NCBI RefSeq assembly: GCF_000147335.1 | Contig: NC_014501.1 | Coordinates: 4,418,001-4,482,000 of the forward strand | DNA: 64,000 bases | Source: Gloeothece verrucosa PCC 7822 | Lineage (GTDB): Bacteria > Cyanobacteriota > Cyanobacteriia > Cyanobacteriales > Microcystaceae | Direction of reading: 5' to 3' | Part shown: positions 1 through 8,455 of the stretch, in pieces | Position numbering within the stretch: position 1 is the stretch's first letter | How the letters are laid out: every line of letters begins with the position of its first letter | Made by a program: the position numbers and the translations under genes | The notes under the pieces: generated by a model | Databases searched by the model: none | Told to the model about the DNA's origin: nothing | Seen by the model: the letters and a program-made list of their open reading frames with translations, nothing else

Positions 1-2
1 CC

Positions 3-1115
3 GAAGCCTCGGAATTTAAACGTCAAGTACAACGTTTAAAGCGGCAATACAAATTTGTAGTTTACCGAATTCATCTTGGCTATATCAAATTAGTAATTTG
101 GCAAAAAACCATTGTTCAAATATCCATTTTTTCCGTTCTTTTATTTACCCTCATAGAAACCGTTAATGGCCATATTTCTCTGGGGCATTTTGTCACCACC
201 TTAACCGTTTCAAGTATGGCTTATGCCGAACTCGAACCCATTAGCCAAGTCGCCGAAATTTTTTCTCGTCGTTATAGTTCTCTCGCGCGTCTTCATGAGT
301 TTATGGAGCTTCCCTCGGGAACAGATGCAGGGAGTATAGAGCCTGAATCTATTGCCGCTAATCCCTATAAATTCACGGGGAAGATAGAATTTTCTCATGT
401 CAGTTTTGGCTATCACTCAAATCGTCTTGTTCTCAAAGACATTAATCTTCTCATACAACCCTATCAAACTGTTGCCTTAGTGGGTCGTTCTGGGTCAGGA
501 AAATCCACTTTAGTCAAGTTATTATTTCGCTATTTTGAACCTACCAATGGACAAATTTTAATCGATGGAGAAGAGATTCAAAGACTAGACATTGCGGCTT
601 ATCGGCGGCGACTAGCGATTGTGCATCAAGAGGTAGATGTTTTTAATGGAACAGTATTAGATAATCTCGTTTATGGCAATCCTAGCGTCAGTTTTCAAAA
701 AGTCGAAGAAGCCTGTAAAATTGCCCGAGTGGATGAATTTATTGATGAGCTACCTCACGGATATTATACCGTTGTTGGGGAGCGGGGAGTACGTTTATCA
801 GGTGGACAAAGACAACGCTTAGGAATTGCAAGAGCGTTAATTGTTGACCCAGATGTTCTCGTTTTTGATGAAGCAACTTCGAGTTTAGATTATGAATCAG
901 AACGAGCAATTCAGTTAGCTATGAATTCAATTTTAGGCACTCGAACAACTATTATTATTGCCCACCGATTAAGTACCGTTCGGGAAGCCGATCAGATTGT
1001 CGTATTAGATAATGGACAAATTGTTGAGGTAGGCAATCATCAAGAATTATTGAACCATCAAGGCATTTATCATCGTCTTCACTCGTTACAAGAAACGGGG
1101 GAATTATTGGCTTAA
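3..1115 (+). CDS. ABC exporter, C-terminal part (end of membrane domain plus ATPase), 5' truncated by window
   Basis: The frame is open from base 3, so the gene begins before the window; 371 residues are visible. The first ~75 residues contain a hydrophobic stretch typical of the last helices of an ABC membrane domain. An ATP-binding domain follows, with Walker A GRSGSGKST (visible residues ~161-169), signature LSGGQRQRLGIARAL, Walker B VLVFDEATSSLD and the H-loop IIIAHRLSTV. A fused permease-ATPase of this type is an exporter working as a dimer in the plasma membrane. The substrate cannot be told from this half; cyanobacterial relatives export lipids, peptides or polysaccharide precursors. 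Confidence 0.9.
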   Translation, partial: EASEFKRQVQRLKRQYKFVVYRIHLGYIKLVIWQKTIVQISIFSVLLFTLIETVNGHISLGHFVTTLTVSSMAYAELEPISQVAEIFSRRYSSLARLHEFMELPSGTDAGSIEPESIAANPYKFTGKIEFSHVSFGYHSNRLVLKDINLLIQPYQTVALVGRSGSGKSTLVKLLFRYFEPTNGQILIDGEEIQRLDIAAYRRRLAIVHQEVDVFNGTVLDNLVYGNPSVSFQKVEEACKIARVDEFIDELPHGYYTVVGERGVRLSGGQRQRLGIARALIVDPDVLVFDEATSSLDYESERAIQLAMNSILGTRTTIIIAHRLSTVREADQIVVLDNGQIVEVGNHQELLNHQGIYHRLHSLQETGELLA

Positions 1116-1289
1116 ATCCATAAAATCTCTGAATTTCAGTAGGGACGTTAGTGGCAACGTCTCTATTTTTTAGAGGGGTGATCAAAGCTGATGAGTTAGA
1201 TTAACTAAAGATTAATTAAAGGTTAAATGATTTCTTTAGCCAATATAATTGGATTGTGCATCTAATTGCTATCTAGTCATAAGCTTACA

Positions 1290-2474
1290 ATGGTGGTACA
1301 AACTCAAAAATATAATTCTTCTGCACTAAAATTTATTTTTATTTTAGGTTTTGTCAGTTTATGCGCTGATGCAACTTATGAGGGAGCTAGGAGTATTACC
1401 GGTGCATATTTAGGATTTTTAGGCGCATCGGGAACGGTAGTAGGGTTAGTGGCTGGTTTAGGAGAATTAATCGGCTATGGATTGCGCTTAGTAATCGGAT
1501 ATATGAGCGATCGCACGCAAAAATATTGGCTGATTACAACCCTAGGATACTTTATTAATACCGGCGTGGTACCTCTGTTAGCCTTTGCCGGACGTTGGGA
1601 AACCGCAGCCGCACTCATGATCGCAGAAAGAGTCGGTAAAGCCATTCGTACACCCCCTAGAGATGTATTACTCTCTCATGCGGCGATTAATGTGGGTAAA
1701 GGGTTTGGCTTTGGGTTACATGAAGCAATGGATCAAACCGGTGCAGTAATTGGTCCTTTAGCGGTTGCGGGGATGATAGCTTGGGGAAAGGGTTATCAAG
1801 GAGGATTTGCGATTTTAGTTATCCCGGCTGTATTGGGATTGATCGTCGTTTTAGTGGCGCAATTGTTGTATCCCAACCCCCGAGAATTTGAAGAAGAAAC
1901 GGTAAAACAAGAAGGAGAAGGTTTACCCCGGGTTTTCTGGATTTATTTAGGGGCAGTAGCTTTAATTGCGGCAGGATTTGCGGATTTTCCCTTACTGGCT
2001 TTGCACTTTCAGCAACAAATTCACTTGACTCCTAGTACCATTGCCCTATTGTATGCCTTTGCTATGGGAGTAGATGCGGTGGCGGCGTTAATTTTTGGAA
2101 GGTTATTTGACTGGGTAGGGGTGAATGTTTTAATGCTGGCGGCGTTTATTTCTTCTGGGTTTGCACCGGTGATCTTTTTAGGCAATCCTAATTGGGCTAT
2201 CTGGGGCATGGTATTATGGGCGATCGGGATGGGGGCACAAGAATCTGTCTTAAAAGCGGTTGTCGCTGGATTAGTGCCTATAGAAAGACGCGGCTCTGCT
2301 TATGGTATTTTTAATACAGGTTATGGTTTAGCTTGGTTTGCCGGTAGTGCGATCATGGGCATTCTTTATGATGTTAATTCTCTTTGGTTAGTGGCTTTTT
2401 CTGTGGTCTTTCAACTCGCTTCAATTCCAGTGCTTTTGGTGGTTAGTCTGCAAGCGGCTAAAAGTCAGTCTTAA
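1290..2474 (+). CDS. MFS transporter
   Basis: A 394-residue, strongly hydrophobic protein with about 12 predicted membrane helices and the MFS loop 2-3 signature as GYMSDRTQKYW near residue 70. A TTG codon lies 24 bases upstream in frame, but the ATG at 1290 is preferred because the conserved hydrophobic part starts about 15 residues after it. MFS carriers move small solutes by proton coupling or uniport; the substrate is not readable from the sequence. The conserved acidic and arginine residues in helix 1 (CADATYEGARS) suggest a drug/metabolite-exporter-like subgroup, but this is a guess. It stands alone, with ~170 bases to the next gene. Confidence 0.8.
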   Translation: MVVQTQKYNSSALKFIFILGFVSLCADATYEGARSITGAYLGFLGASGTVVGLVAGLGELIGYGLRLVIGYMSDRTQKYWLITTLGYFINTGVVPLLAFAGRWETAAALMIAERVGKAIRTPPRDVLLSHAAINVGKGFGFGLHEAMDQTGAVIGPLAVAGMIAWGKGYQGGFAILVIPAVLGLIVVLVAQLLYPNPREFEEETVKQEGEGLPRVFWIYLGAVALIAAGFADFPLLALHFQQQIHLTPSTIALLYAFAMGVDAVAALIFGRLFDWVGVNVLMLAAFISSGFAPVIFLGNPNWAIWGMVLWAIGMGAQESVLKAVVAGLVPIERRGSAYGIFNTGYGLAWFAGSAIMGILYDVNSLWLVAFSVVFQLASIPVLLVVSLQAAKSQS

Positions 2475-2645
2475 TATTAGTAAAGTACAAGAGCGAGACT
2501 AAAGAATCTTGAGCTTAGACTAAAAATTTAGTGGTTTGTTGACGTTTACTCGTTTTTTAACCTTTTCTTAACCTAAATTTAGCCCTTTTTTAGTTATTTT
2601 AGTGACTATCCTTGGAAATTTTAAGTTAATCACAATTATTCCCTC

Positions 2646-4115
2646 ATGCAAAATTTTTTAGAAACAGCCAATGTTTTATTGAACTATTCTTTGTTTAAGT
2701 TAGGCAAACAAAATTTTTCTTTAGTCTATATTTTACAGATAATTATATCTTTTATATTTCTTATTATTATTATTAGTATAATAAAAAAATTCTGCAAAAA
2801 ATGGCTCTTAGCTAAACTCGGATTTGATGTAGGAAATCGAGAAGCTTTTTCGACTTTAATTGCCTACTCAACTGGTGTAATAGGAGCCATTATAATTTTA
2901 CAAGCGATCAACTTAGATTTTGCTTCATTAGCCGTAGTAGCCGGAGGATTAGGAATCGGTATTGGTTTTGGACTTCAAAGTATTACGCGAGATTTTATCA
3001 GTGGTTTAATTGTCCTTTTAGGACGCTCTATTAAAGTTAATGATTTTATTCAATTTGGAGCTAGACAAGAATTTAAAGATTTACAGGGAACAGTAACGAA
3101 AATTACGTTATTATCAACAGTAGTTGAAACTAAAGATGGAGGAAGTTTAATCTTACCTAATAGCTATTTGGTGATATCTCCGATTCTGAATTGGAGTTAT
3201 GGAGCAAAAAAAAATCGGATAATAATCTCTTTAAAGGTCAATAAAAATGCCGATCTAATTCTTTTTTCTGAAACGGTTTTAAATGCGGCTTATCGGGAAT
3301 CTACTGTTTTACAAGAACCTCATCCTCAACTTGTTTTTAAAGCATTTGAAAGTAATTATTGCCTATTTGAGCTTCAAGTTTGGATACAAAATATTAGAGA
3401 TGAAGATTACACCAAAAATGCCCTTAATCATGGGATAGAATATTATTTAAGGCAAGAAGGAATAGAAATATATTATAGCCAGGATTTATCTATCAAAGAA
3501 CCCTCTTTTGCTTTTCCTATTTTCATTGATTCTCAACCGAAGTCTCCATCTTCTTTAGTTTTAAGCCATAATTTATCTGACTATTATTCTAATAATAAAC
3601 CTGTATCTGTCCGTCATCTGTTAAAAAAAGTAAAATATTTTGAAACATTAACAGATCTAGAATTACGCCAGTTAATAGAAGCAGGTTACCGCAAAAAACT
3701 AGACCAAGGTCACATTCTTTTTAATGAAGGAGACCCAGGAAATGCTTTTTATATTATTTTATCAGGAGCGGTAGAAGTCTTTGTTCCTAAAATCAATAAA
3801 CATTTAGCCACCTTACAAACCGGTTGTTTTTTTGGAGAGCTTTCTTTAATTTTGGGGATTCCTAGAACGGCTTCTGTTAAAGCCATAGAACCTAGCATTT
3901 TATTTGTGATTAATCAAAAAGCTTTCCAAAAAATTTTACAAGAAAATACCGACTTAGCAGAAGTGATTATCAATGAATTAGGAAAACATAAAGAAGAATT
4001 AACTCAACGACAACAGCAGTTAAGAAAAATGGGATTAATTGGAGTTGATGAAGACGATAATAATATAATCTCTTGGGCACGTAAGCGGCTAACAAGACTA
4101 TTTGTTCTAAGCTAA
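2646..4115 (+). CDS. Mechanosensitive channel MscS family with C-terminal cyclic-nucleotide-binding domain
   Basis: 489 residues. N-terminal membrane helices lead into the pore helix and MscS core (GGLGIGIGFGLQSITRDFISG, split by a Gly/Ala-rich kinked TM3, ~residues 98-120), followed by the beta domain. From about residue 345 there is a cNMP-binding fold: ILFNEGDPGNAFYIILSGAV and the phosphate-binding cassette FFGELSLILGIPRTASV. MscS channels open under membrane tension to release solutes during hypo-osmotic shock; the fused sensor suggests gating or tuning by cAMP or cGMP (inference). The stop codon directly abuts the stop of the convergent holB gene, with no bases between. Confidence 0.9.
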   Translation: MQNFLETANVLLNYSLFKLGKQNFSLVYILQIIISFIFLIIIISIIKKFCKKWLLAKLGFDVGNREAFSTLIAYSTGVIGAIIILQAINLDFASLAVVAGGLGIGIGFGLQSITRDFISGLIVLLGRSIKVNDFIQFGARQEFKDLQGTVTKITLLSTVVETKDGGSLILPNSYLVISPILNWSYGAKKNRIIISLKVNKNADLILFSETVLNAAYRESTVLQEPHPQLVFKAFESNYCLFELQVWIQNIRDEDYTKNALNHGIEYYLRQEGIEIYYSQDLSIKEPSFAFPIFIDSQPKSPSSLVLSHNLSDYYSNNKPVSVRHLLKKVKYFETLTDLELRQLIEAGYRKKLDQGHILFNEGDPGNAFYIILSGAVEVFVPKINKHLATLQTGCFFGELSLILGIPRTASVKAIEPSILFVINQKAFQKILQENTDLAEVIINELGKHKEELTQRQQQLRKMGLIGVDEDDNNIISWARKRLTRLFVLS

Positions 4116-5081
4116 CTATGCCTTAATCGCATCAAAGTGATTCGATATTTCTAACCAAGTACACTCCCAAACTAAACGAGGTTGTACATAAGCTAATAAC
4201 CCTTGACGAGTTTTTTCTAAAACTTTTAATAACTGCTGATTTTTCCACTTTTGCCAATAAGAATATTGCAGATAATCTACTAGCCATAACTGAGTCTGAG
4301 TATCCAATTCTTGAGCCAAAATTTTAGCCAACTCTAACGCATCAATGGGAGTTTTCGGTAAATGATTTAATCGATTTTTTAAAGCTTCAGGAAAACTTTG
4401 TAATTGCTCATAAGCCGCTATAGCTTCTCCTGGACTTCCTTGAGCAATGCCTAATAATTCAGGATAATTTAAAATTATCTCATAGCCATTATTCTTTAAA
4501 ACCGTCGTCATTTCCCCGTCAGACAGTCGAGAAAAAGGAATACGTTGACAGCGAGAAACCAAAGTGGGTAACAACAAATCGCTGCTAGGAGCAATTAAAA
4601 TTAACGTGCTTCTTCCCGGTTCTTCTAAGGTTTTCAATAAAGCATTAGCCGCCGCTTCAGTCATGGTATGTGCCTCTTCAATAACTACCACTGTACGGGG
4701 GGCTTCTAGAGGAGGACGAGCCAAAAAACGGGTAATTTCTCGAATTTGCTCGATGCGAATCTGGGGAGGAGACTTACGTTTTAAACCGGCTTCTTGCGCT
4801 TCAGCCGCCGTGAGGAATTTCCCTTGATGCTGATAAGTCGGTTGTATCCACAATAAATCCGGATGATTACCTTGATCAACTTTGTGTGCTATGAGAAGAT
4901 GTTGCCTTATGGGAAGTCCTAGACTCAGTAAGCAACAAGTGAAACATTTAGCGGCTAATCCTCGTCCTACCCCGGCAGCACCAACAAACAAATAAGCTGG
5001 TGCTATGCGATTATAGACGATCGCACACTGGAGTAACTCAATTGCTGCCAACTGACCAACCAGTTTCTTAAAATCACTCAT
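4116..5081 (-). CDS. holB: DNA polymerase III subunit delta'
   Basis: 321 residues, normal length for the clamp-loader delta prime subunit, part of the replication clamp loader in the cytoplasm. The AAA+ P-loop is present in altered form, GAAGVGRG at residues ~34-41 with Arg in place of the Walker A Lys, as expected for a subunit that does not hydrolyse ATP. VVVIEEAHTMTEAAANALLKTLEEP covers Walker B and the following helix, and SRCQRIPF carries the SRC arginine-finger motif. ATG start. It is tail-to-tail with the MscS gene (stops at 4115 and 4116) and divergent from the small gene at 5109, with a 27-base gap that must hold both start regions. Confidence 0.88.
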   Translation of the reverse strand: MSDFKKLVGQLAAIELLQCAIVYNRIAPAYLFVGAAGVGRGLAAKCFTCCLLSLGLPIRQHLLIAHKVDQGNHPDLLWIQPTYQHQGKFLTAAEAQEAGLKRKSPPQIRIEQIREITRFLARPPLEAPRTVVVIEEAHTMTEAAANALLKTLEEPGRSTLILIAPSSDLLLPTLVSRCQRIPFSRLSDGEMTTVLKNNGYEIILNYPELLGIAQGSPGEAIAAYEQLQSFPEALKNRLNHLPKTPIDALELAKILAQELDTQTQLWLVDYLQYSYWQKWKNQQLLKVLEKTRQGLLAYVQPRLVWECTWLEISNHFDAIKA

Positions 5082-5108
5082 TAGATAAACTGTTAAATTT
5101 TAATCATC

Positions 5109-5456
5109 ATGGCTCGTTATACCTGTTCTTATATCGTTAAAACCTCTCTGGGACAACTAGAAGCATTACTTAAGGAATTACTCACTGGTTGCGACTTTGA
5201 AGTGACATATCATACCCAGGATTATATGATGGCGCGAGAAATGCCGGGCAAAGTACCATTTTCTAAACTGGTAACGGTTGAAGTTCTCATCGATAGTACA
5301 ACCGCTACCCCAAGCCAAGTTCAACTGTCATTAGTGGTCAAAAATGATGAACTTCCCCTACAAAGAGATAACCATTGTAGCCAACTTTTTAATGGAGTTC
5401 AAGAGGTTATTGCTCAAGATTATCAATGGCAATTAGTGGAGAGCGTTCCTAGCTAA
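5109..5456 (+). CDS. Conserved small cyanobacterial protein of unknown function
   Basis: 115 residues, ATG start, cytoplasmic composition, no signal peptide or membrane segment. I do not recognise a domain with certainty. The protein looks like one folded alpha/beta unit (MARYTCSYIVKTSLGQLEALL at the start, then alternating strands). It is divergent from holB with only 27 bases between them and ends with TAA at 5454-5456, directly abutting the stop of the FHA gene at 5457. Compact placement between two convincing genes and good codon use argue that it is a real gene. Confidence 0.65.
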   Translation: MARYTCSYIVKTSLGQLEALLKELLTGCDFEVTYHTQDYMMAREMPGKVPFSKLVTVEVLIDSTTATPSQVQLSLVVKNDELPLQRDNHCSQLFNGVQEVIAQDYQWQLVESVPS

Positions 5457-5906
5457 TTACTGAAATTCTGTGATATCGTCATCATTAATCATCATGGCTG
5501 GATCAATCAGGGTAATATCAAAGGGATCATTGCCGGGTTGGGTAGTAAATTCGTCTCGTTGACGGTATTGATAAACAGCCACCACTTGAGGGCTAAAAAC
5601 TACTTCATCGCCGTGTTTAAGGTCACAACCTTGGACTTTACGTCCATTGATGCGTAAACCATTAGCACTGGGTCTACCTTTACCATCTCCATCGAGAATG
5701 CGGTAATAACTTTGCCCGTCGTCTTTGACAAAGCGCACTAAAGTGGCGTGATGACGGGAAACAAACTGAGAACGAAGACGAATATCACAATCGGGAGATC
5801 TCCCGAGACTATAAGAAGGTTCGGTCAAAGAGATTTCCCATCGTCCTTTGTCGTCTTCGACAATCAAAAAATGCTGTTTTTGTTGGCTTGTAGATTGGTA
5901 AGTCAT
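5457..5906 (-). CDS. FHA domain protein
   Basis: 149 residues from the ATG at 5906; a GTG ten codons upstream (5936) would give 159 residues but touches the stop of the upstream ATPase gene. The forkhead-associated fold is clear: strand with LGRSPDCDIRL, then SRHHATLV and NGLRINGRKV, which supply the conserved Gly-Arg, Ser-x-x-His and Asn-Gly residues that bind phosphothreonine. The C-terminal ~35 residues are acidic and probably disordered. FHA proteins read Ser/Thr kinase signals; the partner is not in this window. It follows the copper ATPase gene on the same strand within 30 bases and may be co-transcribed with it. Confidence 0.85.
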   Translation of the reverse strand: MTYQSTSQQKQHFLIVEDDKGRWEISLTEPSYSLGRSPDCDIRLRSQFVSRHHATLVRFVKDDGQSYYRILDGDGKGRPSANGLRINGRKVQGCDLKHGDEVVFSPQVVAVYQYRQRDEFTTQPGNDPFDITLIDPAMMINDDDITEFQ

Positions 5907-5936
5907 TATTTCATTTTGACATTTTTTTCGTTCCAC

Positions 5937-8315
5937 TTAAGACTGGGAAAACTGACGATGTAGCAACAAAGAATTAGTCACCACCATAACGGAACTCGAG
6001 GCCATTAGAGCCGCCGAAGCCGCCGGACTGAGGACAAACCCGAAAGGGGGCAATAATAAACCCGCAGCAATGGGAATAGCAAATGTATTATATCCCAAAG
6101 CCCAGAACAGATTTTGACGAATTTTTTGGAAAGTCGCTCGACTTAATTGGATCGATTCGACCACATCTAGTAAACGTTCACGCATTAATACAATAGCGGC
6201 TGTTTCGAGGGCGACTTCTGTACCCCCATGTAAAGCAATACCAATATCCGCGCTGGCTAAGGCGGGAGCATCATTAATTCCATCTCCTACCATAGCTACG
6301 ATGGCGGGTTTTTGATCACCCGATTCTAGCCGCAGGGATTCAACGATTTTTGCTTTTTCTTGGGGAGTTACTCCGGAAAATACTTCAGTAATGCCAATTT
6401 TCCCTGCAATGATCTCAGCCACTTCCTGATGATCTCCGGTGACAAGCATCACCCTTAAGCCCATTTTTTTAAGCTGTTCTACGGTTTGTTGGGCATCGGC
6501 TCTTAAAACATCTTGTAAGCCCATAATTCCCGCTAATTTGCCGGCAACGGCTACATAAACTACCGTTTTTCCTTCTTTGAGTAAACTTTGAACTTTAGCC
6601 TCAAGTGTCGCTGAGGGTTCGATTTGATGGGACTCTAACCATTGCTGATTGCCCACTAATACTAATTTTCCCGCTACTACAGCCGATATTCCTAAGCCGG
6701 CTTCAGTGGCAAATTGTGCGGCCTCTAAAAAGGGTAATTCTTTTATTTGAGCCGCTTCTACAATGGCGGTTCCTAATGGATGAGTGGTGCCACTTTCTAC
6801 TGTAGCGGCTAATTGTAGCAATTTATCTGAAGTGATCTCCCCAAGAGTAATACAATCTGTCACTTCTGGATGACCAATGGTCAAGGTACCGGTTTTATCA
6901 AAAATTACTGTATCTAATTGATGAACTTTTTCTAAAATATCACCTCCTTTAATTAATAATCCTCGTTCTGCCCCGATACCAGTCCCCACTAAAATTGCCG
7001 TAGGCGTGGCTAAACCGAGGGCGCAGGGACAAGCAATCACCAAGACGGAAATGGCCAGTTTTAAACTCAATAATAGGGGCGTGGTGGTCATCGTCATATC
7101 CGACATAGACATTTGATGTTCCATTCCCGAAGACATCCCCATCAAAACATCAGGGAACCACTTTGTGCCGATGAAATCCCAAAAAAAGAAAGTCACTGAA
7201 GCAATAATCATCACCCCATAGGCAAAATAACCGGCTACCGTATCAGCTAACTGTTGTACGGGGGCTTTACGGGTTTGCGCCTCTTCCACTGAAGCGATAA
7301 TTTTAGCTAAGGTGGTATCTTCTCCCACTCGAGTTGCTTTTAGGGTAATGGCACCAGAGAGATTTAATGTGCCGCCTATCACCGCTTCTGTGGCTTGTTT
7401 GGCCACCGGCATAGATTCACCGGTGATCATCGATTCATCGACGCTTGTTTGTCCTACCACCACTTCACCATCAACCGGAATTTTTTCTCCGGCTAAAACT
7501 CTGATCCATTCTCCTACACGCACCTGTTCTACCGGAATTTCGATGCCGGCTTCGGTACTATGAGGATCGCCAATTAAACGCGCAAGGGGAGGGGAAAGGG
7601 CAAATAAGGCTTCTATGGCAGCCGAAGCGCGACCTCTGGCCTTCGCTTCTAGGGTACGTCCTAAAAGAATAAACCCTAATAACATCACCGGTTCATCAAA
7701 GAAGCATTCCCATCCTAATTGAGGAAAGATCAAAGCAAAAAAACTGGTGAGATAGGTACTAATGGTTCCTAAAGCGACTAAAGTATTCATATTGGGCATT
7801 CCGTGCCTTAATCCTCGCCAACCATCCACGAGAATAGAACGGCCTGGTATTAACAGCGCCCCTGTAGCGAGTGCCCAATGAAACCAGATATTGCTGAACA
7901 AGGGAATGCTGGGTCCCCCAATATGGCTAATATGTCCAATGGTGGAGAAAATTAATAAGATAGCGGCTACTACTAGCCCCCGAATTTGTTGCTGTCTTTG
8001 TTGTTGGTGGCGTTGTGCGGCGCTTACATAACGTTTGGCACTGTGGTTAGATTCGCTACGAGGTTCGCTGGGAAAACCGATGGCACTCAGTTTTTCGGCC
8101 AGGACTTGCGGTTGAATCTCATCAGGTGCATATTTCACCACTGCCACTTCTGTGATTAGATTCACACAGGCCGAAATCACGCCTTGATGATGACTCAGTT
8201 GGCGTTCAACGGCTTTGACACAGCCTGCACATTTCATGCCTCTTACGTCTAAAATAGCTGTAGCTAATGAGGGTTGAGTGGTGTTTAATTCCGATTGGGG
8301 GGAGATTTGTACCAT
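5937..8315 (-). CDS. ctaA: Copper-transporting P1B-type ATPase, CtaA-like
   Basis: 792 residues. An N-terminal HMA domain has the metal-binding Cys29-x-x-Cys32 (GMKCAGCV), followed by membrane helices, the actuator motif (TGES), the transport-site CPC in VIACPCALGLATPTA, the phosphorylation motif DKTGTLT, the P1B His-Pro (TTHPLG) and the hinge GDGINDAPAL. These identify a P1B-1 Cu(I) ATPase. Cyanobacteria usually have CtaA, which imports or delivers copper toward plastocyanin and cytochrome oxidase, and PacS in thylakoids; the N-terminal sequence recalls CtaA. A Met/His-rich loop (residues ~398-411, MEHQMSMSDMTMT) precedes the CPC helix and may be an extra metal site. Confidence in copper is high, in CtaA versus PacS moderate. 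Confidence 0.85.
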   Translation of the reverse strand: MVQISPQSELNTTQPSLATAILDVRGMKCAGCVKAVERQLSHHQGVISACVNLITEVAVVKYAPDEIQPQVLAEKLSAIGFPSEPRSESNHSAKRYVSAAQRHQQQRQQQIRGLVVAAILLIFSTIGHISHIGGPSIPLFSNIWFHWALATGALLIPGRSILVDGWRGLRHGMPNMNTLVALGTISTYLTSFFALIFPQLGWECFFDEPVMLLGFILLGRTLEAKARGRASAAIEALFALSPPLARLIGDPHSTEAGIEIPVEQVRVGEWIRVLAGEKIPVDGEVVVGQTSVDESMITGESMPVAKQATEAVIGGTLNLSGAITLKATRVGEDTTLAKIIASVEEAQTRKAPVQQLADTVAGYFAYGVMIIASVTFFFWDFIGTKWFPDVLMGMSSGMEHQMSMSDMTMTTTPLLLSLKLAISVLVIACPCALGLATPTAILVGTGIGAERGLLIKGGDILEKVHQLDTVIFDKTGTLTIGHPEVTDCITLGEITSDKLLQLAATVESGTTHPLGTAIVEAAQIKELPFLEAAQFATEAGLGISAVVAGKLVLVGNQQWLESHQIEPSATLEAKVQSLLKEGKTVVYVAVAGKLAGIMGLQDVLRADAQQTVEQLKKMGLRVMLVTGDHQEVAEIIAGKIGITEVFSGVTPQEKAKIVESLRLESGDQKPAIVAMVGDGINDAPALASADIGIALHGGTEVALETAAIVLMRERLLDVVESIQLSRATFQKIRQNLFWALGYNTFAIPIAAGLLLPPFGFVLSPAASAALMASSSVMVVTNSLLLHRQFSQS

Positions 8316-8419
8316 TAAATTCTTATCCTAAACTTCTCCTACTTTTAATCTTAGACAGCAGTCTTTTTAGAGAAAAGACTCGAAAATGAATCGTAATCTT
8401 TCTCTAATCATTGACTGGG

Positions 8420-8439
8420 GTGCGGAACGAGTTCCGCAC
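8420..8439. repeat. Small palindromic dispersed repeat, copy 1
   Basis: GTGCGGAACGAGTTCCGCAC: two perfect 9-base arms around GA, preceded by CTGGG. The same architecture with compensating base changes recurs at 14425-14444, and degenerate copies lie at 17583-17604 and 32193-32213. This copy lies between the ctaA start and the end of the radical SAM gene. It could act as an mRNA hairpin or be a REP-like element. Confidence 0.75.
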
Positions 8440-8455
8440 TATGCTGGCTCAAAAA

